From assembly GCF_946886895.1 (NCBI RefSeq), contig NZ_CAMPJO010000012.1, positions 1 to 64,000 of the forward strand: a stretch of 64,000 bases of DNA. The letters are read 5' to 3'. The notes below the pieces were generated by a model that had not been told where the DNA came from, did no database searches, and saw only the letters and a program-made list of their open reading frames with translations. Position numbers and translations under genes: made by a program. Origin of the DNA: an uncultured Marinobacter sp. (lineage in GTDB: Bacteria; Pseudomonadota; Gammaproteobacteria; Pseudomonadales; Oleiphilaceae). How positions within the stretch are numbered: position 1 is the first letter of the stretch; every line of letters starts with the position of its first letter. This document shows positions 46,861 to 56,738 of the stretch, piece by piece.

Positions 46861-48048
46861 ATGACCAACACCTACTATGAGTTTTTCTGCCCGGTAAAAG
46901 TCATTGCCGGCAAGGCCGCCCTGGAGCACATCCCCTATGAACTCACGGGCCTGGCCGCCAAACGCCCCATGATTGTCACGGATAAGGGCGTCCGCGCAGC
47001 GGGCCTGCTGGAACCGGTGATCGCCGCCTGTGAGGAAAGCGGGCTGGAGATTGTCAGCATCTATGATGGCGTACCTCCGGATTCCTCCACCACGGTGGTT
47101 CGTGACATCGCGGGCATTTACCGGTCGGAAAAGTGTGACTCGATCATCGCCGTGGGTGGTGGCTCCGCCATCGACACCGGCAAGGCGGTGAATATCCTGG
47201 TGTCCGAGGGCGGTGACGACATTGCCAGGTACAGCGGCGCCGGCGTACTCAAGCGTCCGCTCAAGCCCTTTTTCGTAGTGCCAACCACCGCCGGGACCGG
47301 ATCCGAGGTGACCGCCGTGGCGGTGATTACCGACGAAGCCAAAGGCGTCAAGCTGGCGTTCTCCTCATCGTTCCTGCTGCCCAACGCCGCCATCATCGAC
47401 CCGCGGATGACCCTGACACTGCCGCCTCACATCACGGCGGCAACGGCTATGGATGCCATGACCCATGCTACCGAAGCCTTCACCTGCATGGCCAAGAATC
47501 CGCTCAGTGATGCCTACGCTACTGCTGCTATCCGGAAAATCAGCCGGCACTTGCTGAAGGTGATGGATAACCCCAAGGACAGCGATGGTCGCCTGGATCT
47601 GGCCCAGGCTTCAACCATGGCCGGTATTGCATTCTCCAATTCCATGGTAGGACTGGTACATGCCCTGGGCCACGCCACCGGCGCCATCTGCCACCTGCCC
47701 CACGGCCTGTGCATGAGCCTGTACCTGCCCTACGTGCTGGAGTACAACCTGGAGAGTATCCGGGAGCCGCTGGGCGAGTTGTTGCTGTATCTGGAAGGGC
47801 CGGAGGTATACGCCGCCACGCCATCTGGACGCCGGGCCGAAGCCAGCATATCCGCCATACGCAAACTGAGGGACGCACTGTACAAGCGTTGCCAGTTGCC
47901 CCGCACCCTCCGTGAGACCGGCAAGGTCTCAGAGAGCCAACTCGACGAGATTGCCGAAATGGCGCTGGATGACGGCTCGATCATGTTCAACCCCAAAGAG
48001 GTCTCCCTGGAGGACGCCCGCGCTGTGCTTCGCCGGGCGTGGGCCTGA
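46861..48048 (+). CDS. Iron-containing alcohol dehydrogenase
   Basis: A 395-aa group III (iron-type) dehydrogenase. The NAD-binding part has VGGGSAIDTGKAVNI and PTTAGTGSEVT. The metal site uses Asp in AMDAMTHATEAFT, and His residues in GLVHALGHATGAICHLPHG. It oxidises a primary alcohol or reduces an aldehyde with NAD(P). It starts immediately after the SCP2-like gene. In an organism of this kind the substrate may be a long-chain alcohol, but this is inference. Confidence 0.93.
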   Translation: MTNTYYEFFCPVKVIAGKAALEHIPYELTGLAAKRPMIVTDKGVRAAGLLEPVIAACEESGLEIVSIYDGVPPDSSTTVVRDIAGIYRSEKCDSIIAVGGGSAIDTGKAVNILVSEGGDDIARYSGAGVLKRPLKPFFVVPTTAGTGSEVTAVAVITDEAKGVKLAFSSSFLLPNAAIIDPRMTLTLPPHITAATAMDAMTHATEAFTCMAKNPLSDAYATAAIRKISRHLLKVMDNPKDSDGRLDLAQASTMAGIAFSNSMVGLVHALGHATGAICHLPHGLCMSLYLPYVLEYNLESIREPLGELLLYLEGPEVYAATPSGRRAEASISAIRKLRDALYKRCQLPRTLRETGKVSESQLDEIAEMALDDGSIMFNPKEVSLEDARAVLRRAWA

Positions 48049-48059
48049 GCAGCCCGAAG

Positions 48060-48086
48060 ACTGGAGCCCGGCCACCGGGCTCCAGT
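48060..48086 (+). terminator. Hairpin after the iron-type ADH
   Basis: ACTGGAGCCCGG (48060-48071) pairs with CCGGGCTCCAGT (48075-48086), a 12-bp perfect stem with a 3-base loop, 12 bases after the gene end. There is no T-run. Confidence 0.6.
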
Positions 48087-48240
48087 CGATGCTGTAAAAC
48101 ATTCACACCACATCATTGAAAACATCTGACAAACCGGTAACAATTATCGGCGTTCTGGCAGGGATGTCGCCGGGTGAATTCTTCTATTGATAATGGTTCC
48201 ACCGTCACCCGCACGTTTTTCCCACTAAGAGTTCCGCGTT

Positions 48241-49011
48241 ATGACCGTTCGACGAACCTGCCGGCTTCTCCCTGCCCTCCCGTTTTGCCTGGCGCTCGCG
48301 CTCTCACTGGCCAGCCCGACAGCCATGGCGGACAATCACAAGGTGTTCAGGTTCAATATCTCTCCGAATGGCTACCCTCCGTACCTGATTGTGGGTGGTG
48401 AACAGCCGTCCGGCATCATGTGGGACGTGGTGTCGTTGATCACCGACCGGCTGGGTTACGAACTTGTGGCCGAGAAGATTCCCCGAAAGCGCGTAGACCA
48501 GATGATTCTTGATGGCTATGTGGATGGCACGCCCAGGGCGCGGGAGTGGGCAGACAATCCGGAGAAGTTCCTGTTTACGGATCCGGTTGTCTCCATAGAA
48601 GAAGTGTTTTTTATCCCGGAAACTTCAAGCCTGCGCTTTGAAACCACCGACGACCTGATCTCGAAGACCATCGTGACTCACCTGGGCTACAACTACCCGG
48701 CCCTGGAAACGCACTTCAAAGACGGCAGCATCCGCCGTTTCGATGTCGCCCGCGACCGGGACATGTTCACCTTCGTGCTCCACGGCGATCGCTTCGACGC
48801 CGCCGTGGCGGATCGCCTTGTTGGCCAATGGATACTGCGCAACGAGAACCTGCAAAGCCAGTTCAGAACCTCCAGCGAGGCGATCAGCAATTACGGCTTC
48901 CGCATCATGCTGCGCAAGGACTGGCAGGCATTTGCCCAGGATTTCAACGAGGAACTGGCCCGCATTCGCAGTAACGGCGAGCTGGACGCCATCCTCGCCA
49001 ATTACCGCTGA
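48241..49011 (+). CDS. Periplasmic solute-binding protein, ABC family 3-like (orphan)
   Basis: A 256-aa protein with a Sec signal peptide (about residues 1-30, ending SPTAMA). It has the bilobed family-3 binding fold: FNISPNGYPPYLIVGGEQPS, then GIMWDVVSLITDRLGYELVA and AISNYGFRIMLRKDW. No transporter permease or ATPase is adjacent, so it is an orphan binding protein or a sensor-type protein. The ligand is unknown. Confidence 0.88.
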   Translation: MTVRRTCRLLPALPFCLALALSLASPTAMADNHKVFRFNISPNGYPPYLIVGGEQPSGIMWDVVSLITDRLGYELVAEKIPRKRVDQMILDGYVDGTPRAREWADNPEKFLFTDPVVSIEEVFFIPETSSLRFETTDDLISKTIVTHLGYNYPALETHFKDGSIRRFDVARDRDMFTFVLHGDRFDAAVADRLVGQWILRNENLQSQFRTSSEAISNYGFRIMLRKDWQAFAQDFNEELARIRSNGELDAILANYR

Positions 49012-49032
49012 GCGGGCCGGCACCCCGGCGCG

Positions 49033-51519
49033 TTATTCCAGCCGTCGCAACAACAGCATTGGCGACACACTCAGCACCGGACCTAACTGCCAGCGACCGA
49101 AAACGGCCAGCACAACCGCGCTGACCAGCGGAATGGGCACAATCACCTGCCAGTGCCACTGGAATGTGCCATCAAACATGCGGAATTGCAGTGCCCAGAC
49201 CGCCGCTTCCGCCGCCGCCACGCCCAGTACACCCGCGAACAGGCCCAGGAGGGCGAACTCCAGCATGGTACTGCGCACCAGCAGGCTCTGGCGGCCGCCC
49301 AGGGTACGCAACAACGCCCCCTCCCTTTGGCGGTCCCTCAGGGTTGCGCTGACCACGGCCGCCATCACCACCAGTGCCGCGGCCAGAATCAGGGCCAGGA
49401 TCGCCTCAATGGCCTGGGTCACCTGCCGGACAATCTGCTGGATGCGCTCAATGATGTGGTCAATCTCCAGCACCGACACGGTCGGGAAGGCCTGTGAGAA
49501 ATCGTTGAGGGTGTTTTTCTTGTCCCTGGGAAGATAGAAACTGGTAATCCAGGTAGCGGGCATTCCGGTTAGCCCCCCGTTGGGTGGGAAAGCCATATAA
49601 AAGTTCGGCTTCATGCTGTCCCACTGAACCGTCCGGATGCTGGTGACCGGCTGGGTCACCTGTTCCGCGCCAATGGTGAAGGTAAGCTGGTCGCCCAGCC
49701 GAAGCCCAAGCTTGCCCGCCAGTTCCGCTTCCACGGACACGCCTCGGGTCTGCCCGGGTCCGAACCACTGGCCTTTCACAATCCGGTTGTCCGACGGCAG
49801 GTCTGCCATCCAGGTCAGGTTCAGTTCCCGGTTCAGGGCACCGATGCGCTGATCCTTACTGACCACTTCTTTCACCGGTTCTCCGTTAAGCTCCGTCAGT
49901 CGGCCACGAACCATCGGATACAGCTCCTCCAGCGGCTGACCTCGCTGTTGCCAGAACGCATCCACCTCGTCGACCGAATCCGGCGCGATATTGATCAGGA
50001 AGTGATTGGGGGCGTCCGCGGGCAACTGATTCTGCCAGTCATCAAGCAGTGATGTACGAACCAGTATCAGGGTGGCCGCCAGCATCAGTGTCATGGCAAA
50101 CACGGCGATCTGGGACAGGCTGGCCTGGCGATGTCGGTACAGACCCACCAGCGCCAGGCGCCAGGCGTTGCCGCCACCCCGAACCCGGCGGAAGGCGGCA
50201 ACCAGTAACCAGCCGACCAGCGCCAGCGAGCCCAACAGCAGGGCCAGCCCTCCCAACAGGGACAGCACCAGCGAAACCTCGCCGGCGTAGAACCAGACCA
50301 GGCCAAACACGGCAACAATGGCAATGGCCAGATCCGGCAGCGCGGCCCGCCCCGACTCCCCGGGCTGGCTGCGCAATACTCGCATGGCGGGCACGTTGCG
50401 CAGGCGGCGAATTGGCGGGTAGGCAAAGGCAAACAGCGACACCAGCGCCGTCAGCAGGGCCGGGACCAGGGCGGCTGGTGCCAGATGGAATTCCACGGGA
50501 CGTTCAAGCACCTGGCTCAGCATGCGAGTGAGCAGCCAGAATAAGGGCAGCGACACCAACAGGCCACCGGAGATGCCGGCCACCCCCCAGAGCGCAAGCC
50601 GCTTCAGATAGAGGCCGCCGATACCGACGCTGCCCACGCCCAGGGTTTTCAGCAGGGCCACGGTGTCCCTCTGCGATAGCGCATACTGGCGGCTGGCCAC
50701 CGCCACTGCCACCGCCGCCAGCAATACCGCCACGCTGCCGCCAAGCAACAGGAACCGCTCGGCCCGCTGCAGGGACTGCGAGAAGGTTTCGCCATCGCGG
50801 ACTCCTTCCCATTCATGGCTCGGTTCCAACCGTGGCTGTAACCACTGGTAATACCCTTCCAACGCGCCCTGATCGCCGGCGAACAGATAGACATACTCCA
50901 CCCGGCTGCCTTCCTGGATAACATCGGTGGCGGCCACGTCGTTCACGTGCATCATCACCCGGGGTGCCAGGGCGGAGAGCCGGAAGCCGCCGTCCGGCTC
51001 CCGGATCAGCAACCCGGAGATGGCCAGGCTGAGGTTGCCCACCTCCAGGGAGTCGCCGATGTTCAGTTCAAGCAGCCGCAACAGGCGCGGATTAATCCAC
51101 ACAGTCCCCGGAGCCGGGCCCTGCCGGGTCAGCTCACGAGGGGCCTCGGGGCCACGTTGCATCTCGATCTCGCCGCGCAGGGGGTACTCATTGCTGACTG
51201 CTTTGACCGATACCAACTGGAAGTTGCCATCACCAAACACCATGGTGGAAAACTCCACCATGCGGCCGGTTTCCAGCCCCCGGCTGCGGGCCTCGTCGAT
51301 CCAGGCTTCCGGCACTGGTCGCCCGTTTTCAGCTTCCAACTGGCGATCAGCGGCGAGGAAAGAGCTGGCCGAGGTCACCAGGGTTCGCTGCAACTGGTTG
51401 GCAAACAGGGCGATGGTGGCGACGGTGGCGACGGCGATGATCAGCGCCGCCAGCACCACCCGTACGTCCCGCTCCCGCCAGTCCCGGCGGACAGACATCA
51501 GTTTCTTTGCGGCGGCCAT
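49033..51519 (-). CDS. ybbP: FtsX-type ABC transporter permease, YbbP-like
   Basis: An 828-aa membrane protein with one N-terminal helix, a large periplasmic domain, and two FtsX-type membrane domains of three to four helices (around 260-380 and 720-828). It works with the YbbA-type ATPase; its start overlaps the ATPase stop by one base (TGATG). The set ybbA-ybbP divergent from tesA is the same as in E. coli. The transported molecule is unknown; such systems may extract lipoproteins or act as mechanotransmitters. Confidence 0.9.
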   Translation of the reverse strand: MAAAKKLMSVRRDWRERDVRVVLAALIIAVATVATIALFANQLQRTLVTSASSFLAADRQLEAENGRPVPEAWIDEARSRGLETGRMVEFSTMVFGDGNFQLVSVKAVSNEYPLRGEIEMQRGPEAPRELTRQGPAPGTVWINPRLLRLLELNIGDSLEVGNLSLAISGLLIREPDGGFRLSALAPRVMMHVNDVAATDVIQEGSRVEYVYLFAGDQGALEGYYQWLQPRLEPSHEWEGVRDGETFSQSLQRAERFLLLGGSVAVLLAAVAVAVASRQYALSQRDTVALLKTLGVGSVGIGGLYLKRLALWGVAGISGGLLVSLPLFWLLTRMLSQVLERPVEFHLAPAALVPALLTALVSLFAFAYPPIRRLRNVPAMRVLRSQPGESGRAALPDLAIAIVAVFGLVWFYAGEVSLVLSLLGGLALLLGSLALVGWLLVAAFRRVRGGGNAWRLALVGLYRHRQASLSQIAVFAMTLMLAATLILVRTSLLDDWQNQLPADAPNHFLINIAPDSVDEVDAFWQQRGQPLEELYPMVRGRLTELNGEPVKEVVSKDQRIGALNRELNLTWMADLPSDNRIVKGQWFGPGQTRGVSVEAELAGKLGLRLGDQLTFTIGAEQVTQPVTSIRTVQWDSMKPNFYMAFPPNGGLTGMPATWITSFYLPRDKKNTLNDFSQAFPTVSVLEIDHIIERIQQIVRQVTQAIEAILALILAAALVVMAAVVSATLRDRQREGALLRTLGGRQSLLVRSTMLEFALLGLFAGVLGVAAAEAAVWALQFRMFDGTFQWHWQVIVPIPLVSAVVLAVFGRWQLGPVLSVSPMLLLRRLE

Positions 51520-52247
51520 CAGTGTGCCAGCTCCCGGCCCGCTTCCGGCTCTGTCAGCACACCGGCCTCGATGTTGAACTGCCGGCCACAGCGCGCCGCC
51601 AGGTGTTCGTCATGGGTCACCATCACCAACGTGGTGCCCTGTTCCCGGTTCAGTGCCATCAGCAAGTCAGACACGGCCTGACCGGTGCGGTTGTCCAGGT
51701 TGCCGGTGGGTTCATCGGCAAACAGCACCAGGGGTTCGGAGGCAAAGGCCCGGGCAATGGCAACACGCTGTTGCTCACCACCGGAGAGCTGGCGAGGCGT
51801 GTGGTACAGTCGTTCACCCAGGCCCACTCGCTCCAGCAGCTCCCGGGCACGCTGTTCCGGAGTTTCCATGCCGGCCAGCTCCAGTGGCAGCATAACGTTC
51901 TCCAGGGCGGTGAGTGCCGGCAGAAGCTGAAAAGACTGGAACACGAAACCCACCCGGTGGGCCCGCAGCCGGGCACGCTCGTCTTCACTCAGGGCACTGA
52001 TGACGGCACCATCCAGCTCAACGGTGCCGTCACTTGGCGTATCCAGGCCGGCCAGCAGGCCCAGCAAGGTGGTTTTGCCGGAGCCGGAGCGACCAACGAT
52101 GGCTACGGACTCTCCCCGATTGATTTCGAGATTGACCCCCTGCAAGATCGTGAGCGTATCGGTTTCCAGGCGGACCCGGTGGGTGAGATCCACCACGCGC
52201 AGCATCGGGCTCTGGGGTTCGGCGTTGGGGTTGGTCATCTGGTTCAC
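51519..52247 (-). CDS. ybbA: ABC transporter ATPase, YbbA-like (MacB/LolD type)
   Basis: A 242-aa ATPase with Walker [10 protein letters not shown], signature [14 protein letters not shown], Walker [14 protein letters not shown] and the H-loop VTHDEHLA, as in LolD/MacB-type ATPases. A GTG at 52247 has GGGAGA five bases upstream; the ATG at 52238 is the alternative. It is divergent from tesA with a short shared promoter region. Confidence 0.93.
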   Translation of the reverse strand: MNQMTNPNAEPQSPMLRVVDLTHRVRLETDTLTILQGVNLEINRGESVAIVGRSGSGKTTLLGLLAGLDTPSDGTVELDGAVISALSEDERARLRAHRVGFVFQSFQLLPALTALENVMLPLELAGMETPEQRARELLERVGLGERLYHTPRQLSGGEQQRVAIARAFASEPLVLFADEPTGNLDNRTGQAVSDLLMALNREQGTTLVMVTHDEHLAARCGRQFNIEAGVLTEPEAGRELAH

Positions 52248-52298
52248 GGAATCTCCCGGTCCTGGGTTTTGTCACTGAATAGAGAAAAGGTCATCAGA

Positions 52299-52991
52299 GT
52301 GTCTATGGATACGGCAAGGCGGTACGTCAGATCAATCCTTTTTCCACTGATTCTGTTGCTGGCCGGGCCGGCACTGGCCAGCCAGAGCACACTGCTGGTG
52401 GTTGGCGACAGCCTCAGCGCCGCCCACGGCGTACCCACGGAATCGGCCTGGGTTGAGCTACTGCGGGAGCGGCTGCAACGCCAGGGGCTAACCCAGTGGC
52501 AGGTTATAAACGCCAGCATCGGCGGTGAAACCACCGATGGCGGCCTGCGCCGGTTGCCGGAACTGCTCCGGGAAAACGACCCGGGCGTGGTGATTATCGA
52601 ACTGGGCGGCAACGACGGCCTGCGCGGTTTCCCGCCGAAAGTGATCAAAGCCAACCTGGCGGCCATGATTGAACGGGTCCAGGATTCCGGGGCCCGCGTG
52701 GTGCTTGTGGGCATGCAAATTCCCCCGAACTACGGCCCCCGGTACACGAGTATGTTCGCCGACATCTACCCGAGTCTTTCGGACCGGTACGATACCGCAC
52801 TGGTTCCCTTCTTTTTACAGGGCGTCTATAACAAGGACGGCCTGATGCAGGACGACGGCATCCACCCAACGGCAAAGGCTCAGCCGACACTGCTCGACAA
52901 CGTCTGGCCGGCGCTCCGGCCTCTGCTGCAACAGCCGGTGCCTCAGAGCACGGCGTCCAGAAAGGCAACGGCCCGACGTTCAGACCAGTAG
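52299..52991 (+). CDS. tesA: Acyl-CoA thioesterase I/arylesterase TesA
   Basis: A GDSL-family esterase of about 230 aa. It has a signal peptide (RSILFPLILLLAGPALA), the nucleophile block GDSLSAAHG, then GGETTDGG, GGNDGLRG and the catalytic Asp-His in DDGIHPTAKAQ. It acts in the periplasm on acyl esters. GTG at 52299 is eight bases after AAAGG; ATG at 52305 is the alternative. Frames opening further upstream run antisense to ybbA and are not used. Its 3' end overlaps the convergent hydrolase gene by 49 bases. Confidence 0.94.
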   Translation: MSMDTARRYVRSILFPLILLLAGPALASQSTLLVVGDSLSAAHGVPTESAWVELLRERLQRQGLTQWQVINASIGGETTDGGLRRLPELLRENDPGVVIIELGGNDGLRGFPPKVIKANLAAMIERVQDSGARVVLVGMQIPPNYGPRYTSMFADIYPSLSDRYDTALVPFFLQGVYNKDGLMQDDGIHPTAKAQPTLLDNVWPALRPLLQQPVPQSTASRKATARRSDQ

Positions 52992-53911
52992 TAGCCATCC
53001 GGCGCACGCTCCACAAAGCCCACATGCCCGCCCCACTGAGGGGCTTCCAGGCGTACATGGTCGCCGAGCATCTGGGGTGACTCGGGAAAGCAGCGAGGCG
53101 ACAGGAACGGATCGTCGGCGGCGTTGACCATCAGCGCAGGCACACGAATGTCCTTCAGCCGGAACAGCGCCGAGCACTCGGCCCAGTAGTGTTCAGCATC
53201 CCGAAAACCGTGCAGTGGCGCGGTGTAGCGATCGTCAAACTGGTGAAAGCTGCGGATCGACTCGAAGCCGGAGACGTCGATCAGATCGGGAAACCGCCTG
53301 GCCTTCTCCCGCATCTTGACATGCAGGTCCCGGAGGAAGCGCTGCATGTAGATCTTCCGGCTCGGGCGGGCCAGGACATCGGCGCTGCCGGCCAGGTCAC
53401 AAGGCACGGAATAGGTCACGGCGCCACAGATCCGGCTATTGACCCGCTCGCCCTGCTCCGCCAGGTATAACAGGGTGAGATTGCCCCCCATGCTGAACCC
53501 CGAGAGGAAAACGTTCTGGTAGTGATTACCCGCGATACCGTGGTTAATCACCTGCCCCAGGTCACCGGTGGCGCCGCTGTGATAGAACCGGGGCTGGCGA
53601 TTCATGACCCCGCCACAGGATCGGAAATTCCAGGCCAGCACATCCCAGCCCCGGGCCAGCAGCGCCCGGGCCAGGCCCAGCACATACGGTCTGCGGCTGT
53701 GGCCTTCCAGGCCATGGGAAATCACCGCCAGCCGGGTACTGCCCTGCCGGTACCAGTCAAGGTGCAGTTCGTCATCGTCCGGCGTGGGCAACACTTCCCG
53801 CTCCGGCTCGAGGGTATCCACCTTGCGGAACAGGGTTGGCCACACGGACTGAACGTGGCCGTTGCGCAGCCAGCGCGGCGGTCGGTATCGGAGTGTGTCG
53901 CTGTCGTACAA
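52943..53911 (-). CDS. YheT-family alpha/beta hydrolase
   Basis: A 322-aa hydrolase of the YheT/ABHD type. It starts YRPPRWLRNGHVQSVWPTLF; the oxyanion region is VISHGLEGHS, the nucleophile elbow is SGFSMGGNLTL, and the catalytic Asp and His are in NAADDPFLS and WGGHVGF. The substrate is unknown. The TTG start at 53911 has AAAGG about 7 bases upstream. It converges with and overlaps tesA. Confidence 0.9.
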   Translation of the reverse strand: MYDSDTLRYRPPRWLRNGHVQSVWPTLFRKVDTLEPEREVLPTPDDDELHLDWYRQGSTRLAVISHGLEGHSRRPYVLGLARALLARGWDVLAWNFRSCGGVMNRQPRFYHSGATGDLGQVINHGIAGNHYQNVFLSGFSMGGNLTLLYLAEQGERVNSRICGAVTYSVPCDLAGSADVLARPSRKIYMQRFLRDLHVKMREKARRFPDLIDVSGFESIRSFHQFDDRYTAPLHGFRDAEHYWAECSALFRLKDIRVPALMVNAADDPFLSPRCFPESPQMLGDHVRLEAPQWGGHVGFVERAPDGYYWSERRAVAFLDAVL

Positions 53912-53983
53912 TGTTTAGCCTTTCATTTCAGGGGCTTGACCCCATAAATCAAAGCGCTTACTATGCGCGCCTCTGACTGACGT

Positions 53984-54059
53984 TCCCCGATAGCTCAGTT
54001 GGTAGAGCAACGGACTGTTAATCCGTTTGTCGCTGGTTCGAGCCCAGCTCGGGGAGCCA
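53984..54059 (+). tRNA. tRNA-Asn (anticodon GTT)
   Basis: A complete 76-base cloverleaf. Acceptor stem TCCCCGA pairs with the TCGGGGA region before the discriminator, D-arm TAGCTCAGTTGGTAGAGC, anticodon loop CTGTTAA with GTT, T-arm GCTGGTTCGAGCCCAGC, and an encoded CCA end. A terminator hairpin follows. Confidence 0.97.
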
Positions 54060-54067
54060 CTTATTCC

Positions 54068-54105
54068 AAAATGCCGCTGTGTCGTGAGACGCAGCGGCAT
54101 TTTTC
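54068..54105. terminator. Bidirectional terminator after tRNA-Asn
   Basis: AAAATGCCGCTGTGTC (54068-54083) and GACGCAGCGGCATTTT (54088-54103) form a long stem followed by a T-run on the plus strand, and A-rich sequence that is a T-run on the minus strand. It ends the tRNA transcript and can also end the aminopeptidase gene on the other strand. Confidence 0.85.
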
Positions 54106-54113
54106 GTTCAGCC

Positions 54114-55403
54114 TCAGAAAATGGCTTTCCGCTGCATGAACTCCGTCAATACCCGGTACAGTGTGAAGCCGTCCCCGGCACCGATCATTTCCCGGATGGA
54201 GTGCATGCCAAACTGCGGCACACCGATATCCAGCGTGGTCACGCCCAGGTTGGCCGCCGTCAGCGGGCCGATGGTGCTGCCACAGCCCATATCACTGCGC
54301 ACCGAGAACGTCTGGTGCGGCAACCCCAGTTCATCACTGATGTGCCGGTACACCGCCGCCGACCGGCTGTTGGTGGCGTAACGCTGATTGTGATTCACCT
54401 TGATCACCGGGCCCTGGTTCAGGATCGGGCCATGGTTCTCATCGTGCCGGTCGATGTAATTGGGATGCACGCCGTGGGCGTTGTCTGCCGACACCATCAT
54501 GGAATGGGCGACGGCCCGGGCCTTGCCGGCACCGCACCAGCGCTCCAGCACCGCTGACAGGAACGGCCCCTGGGCGCCTTCGGCGGAGATGCTGCCAACT
54601 TCTTCGTGATCATTACAGACCAGCAACGCGGCTTCATCGCCAGACGCGCTCAACAGTGCCTGCAGGCCAATATAGCAACTGAGCAGGTTGTCCAGGCGGG
54701 CGGAGGCAATAAACTCCTCCCGAAGCCCGACAAACGAGGCCGCCTGGGCATCGTAGAAACTCAGCTCATAGCCCAGCACTTTGCGCACCTTCAGGCCCGA
54801 CTCGGCGGCGATCTGCTCGCTCAGGACATCGGTAAACCGGGTGCTGTCGTTGTCCGGTACCTGCATCATCACCGGCGGTAAATCGGTCTGGGCGTTCACT
54901 GTGCGATTGCTGTTGGCTTCCCGGTCCAGATGAATTGCCAGGCTGGGAATAAACGCCACGGGTTTACGGAAGTCCACCAGCGTGTCGCGCACGGTGCCGT
55001 CTTCATCCTGCACCGTGACCCGACCCGCCAGTGACAGGTCCCGGTCAAACCACGGGTTGAGCAGTACCCCCCCGTAAACTTCCACGCCCAACTGGAAGAA
55101 GCCTTTGCGGCGCAGTTCCGGGTTTGGCTTCACCTTCAGGCAGGGGCTGTCGGTGTGAGCCCCCACCATCCGGATGCCGGCGGTGGTCACATCTCGCTGA
55201 CCGGTCCGGAACGCGACAATGGAGGAGCCGTTGCGGATCACGTAGTAGCCCCGGTTGGCCGCCAGTGACCAGTCTTCCCGCTCGTCCAGCGCTTCGAAAC
55301 CGGCGGCATCCAGCCGTTTCTTCATGGTAGCCACCCCGTGCCAGGGCGTGGGCGATGCATCCAGAAAGGTCAACAGATCTTTGTTAAATTCAGCGTGTTC
55401 CAT
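54114..55403 (-). CDS. apeB: M18 family aminopeptidase
   Basis: A 429-aa M18 metallo-aminopeptidase. The metal and catalytic residues lie in MVGAHTDSPCLKVKP, VCNDHEEVGSIS, VSADNAHGVHPN and the terminal GVPQFGMHSIREM. It removes N-terminal, usually acidic or neutral, residues from peptides in the cytoplasm. The frame is open far upstream (to 56072) but runs antisense to another gene; the ATG at 55403 matches the family N terminus (KDLLTFLDASPTPWHGV). Confidence 0.95.
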   Translation of the reverse strand: MEHAEFNKDLLTFLDASPTPWHGVATMKKRLDAAGFEALDEREDWSLAANRGYYVIRNGSSIVAFRTGQRDVTTAGIRMVGAHTDSPCLKVKPNPELRRKGFFQLGVEVYGGVLLNPWFDRDLSLAGRVTVQDEDGTVRDTLVDFRKPVAFIPSLAIHLDREANSNRTVNAQTDLPPVMMQVPDNDSTRFTDVLSEQIAAESGLKVRKVLGYELSFYDAQAASFVGLREEFIASARLDNLLSCYIGLQALLSASGDEAALLVCNDHEEVGSISAEGAQGPFLSAVLERWCGAGKARAVAHSMMVSADNAHGVHPNYIDRHDENHGPILNQGPVIKVNHNQRYATNSRSAAVYRHISDELGLPHQTFSVRSDMGCGSTIGPLTAANLGVTTLDIGVPQFGMHSIREMIGAGDGFTLYRVLTEFMQRKAIF

Positions 55404-55523
55404 GATGTCCCTGATTGAATGATAATAGCCGCCGTAGTATGGCATGAAGCCGCAGAGCCTCATACCGGGGCAACGGACATTGCGTACTCGCTCACCACCC
55501 ACCGCCAGAACCGGGAGCCCATC

Positions 55524-56009
55524 GTGCCCGCACCCAGATTTATCGACATCGAATACTGCCAGACCGACGACGCCCTGTTCCCCGTGGCCATGGCCTGGTC
55601 GTTGGCCGATGGCCGGATGAAAACCGTGGTCATTGCCCCCGAGGACGACTGGCTGCCAGACGACGGTGACCTGGGCGATTTCGACCTGCTGTACCTGGAA
55701 GAACAGGGCGTTCCGCTGATTGAGCTGGTTCACGAGCTGCACCAGGATTTGCCCGACCAGACCGTCTACGTGGATGGCCTGGATCCGGATGAACTGTTGG
55801 TGGACCTGATCTTCAGTGGCGTTGGCCAGGACACGCCGTTTGAAATTGCGCCCATCACCGAACTGATTCCCCGCCTGGATCGTGACAGCCTGGAAGACCG
55901 CCGCCGCCAGCTCATGATTGAAGAAGGCCTGGAACCGCAACTGCCGGAAAACGGCGTTTATGCCCTGCTCTTGCTGGCCCGGGAGGAAGGCCTGCTCGAC
56001 GAAGACTGA
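55524..56009 (+). CDS. Hypothetical acidic protein, possible DnaQ-like fold
   Basis: A 161-aa acidic protein. The GTG at 55524 has GGGAG seven bases upstream. The start FIDIEYCQTDDALFPVAMAW and YVDGLDPDELLVDLIF recall the DxE and later Asp motifs of 3'-5' exonuclease (DnaQ) folds, but the set is incomplete and the match is weak. No signal peptide. It lies between apeB (divergent) and an outer-membrane protein gene. Confidence 0.6.
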   Translation: MPAPRFIDIEYCQTDDALFPVAMAWSLADGRMKTVVIAPEDDWLPDDGDLGDFDLLYLEEQGVPLIELVHELHQDLPDQTVYVDGLDPDELLVDLIFSGVGQDTPFEIAPITELIPRLDRDSLEDRRRQLMIEEGLEPQLPENGVYALLLLAREEGLLDED

Positions 56010-56117
56010 CCAAGGGGCGCCAGCCGGCACAGGGAAGTGTGACACGGGTCGACGTAACAAACGGTTACACAAGGCACACTCAGCCCGTATCCGCCCACGT
56101 CAGGAAGCCCGATAACA

Positions 56118-56738
56118 ATGAACAAGGTTGTGCGAACGTCGCTGATTACCGCGCAGGCCGGTGCCCTGCTATTGACGGCCCAGGCCGCACTGGCCCAGCA
56201 GGCGTCGGCTGAAACAACCCCAAGGGAAGACAAGCATTATGTGGGTCTGATGGTGACTGCCTTTAACCACCGCACCATCGGCCAGAGCGCCGAAGCTGCC
56301 TGGGGTACCGGCGGCACCCTGGTCGTCGGCGGCCACATCACCGATACTTTTCACGCCGAAGTGCGCGCCGGCGGCGGCTTCCAGGACGCCAAAGTACCCC
56401 GGGGCGACCTCAACCTCGCCGTCGACCATTTCGCCAGCTGGTACATCGGCCTGCATCACGCCATCACCGATTACGCCAACCTCTATGGCCAGTTCGGTTT
56501 CAGCTACATTGCCGGTACCGGTAAATTACCCAGCCCGGAGGCAGACCGGAACGGTCAGTTCCGCGACCTCGAAGGTGAATTCCCGGACAGCGGTTTCAGC
56601 GTCAGCTGGCTTGCGGGCCTGGATTTCGAAGTGATGGACGATACCTTCCTGGTTTTCGAAGGCGGCAAGCTGTTCGAGGACACCGGCAGCGAGGTGAATA
56701 CCTTCCAGTTCTCCGGTGGCGTGCGCTACGAGTTCTAA
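56118..56738 (+). CDS. Outer-membrane beta-barrel protein
   Basis: A 206-aa protein. It has a signal peptide of about 37 residues (ending AALAQQASA). The mature part has the alternating pattern of a small beta-barrel and ends in FSGGVRYEF, with the terminal Phe needed for outer-membrane insertion. Function unknown; it may be a small porin-like or adhesin-like protein. AAGCCCGAT precedes the ATG, a weak ribosome binding site. Confidence 0.82.
   Translation: MNKVVRTSLITAQAGALLLTAQAALAQQASAETTPREDKHYVGLMVTAFNHRTIGQSAEAAWGTGGTLVVGGHITDTFHAEVRAGGGFQDAKVPRGDLNLAVDHFASWYIGLHHAITDYANLYGQFGFSYIAGTGKLPSPEADRNGQFRDLEGEFPDSGFSVSWLAGLDFEVMDDTFLVFEGGKLFEDTGSEVNTFQFSGGVRYEF

Noticed and set aside
51507..52991. 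494-residue version of TesA
   Set aside because: The added N-terminal part is antisense to ybbA; the signal peptide and ribosome binding site place the start at 52299 or 52305.
54114..56072. 652-residue version of the M18 aminopeptidase
   Set aside because: The extra 223 N-terminal residues run antisense to the gene at 55524-56009, and the family N terminus begins at the ATG at 55403.
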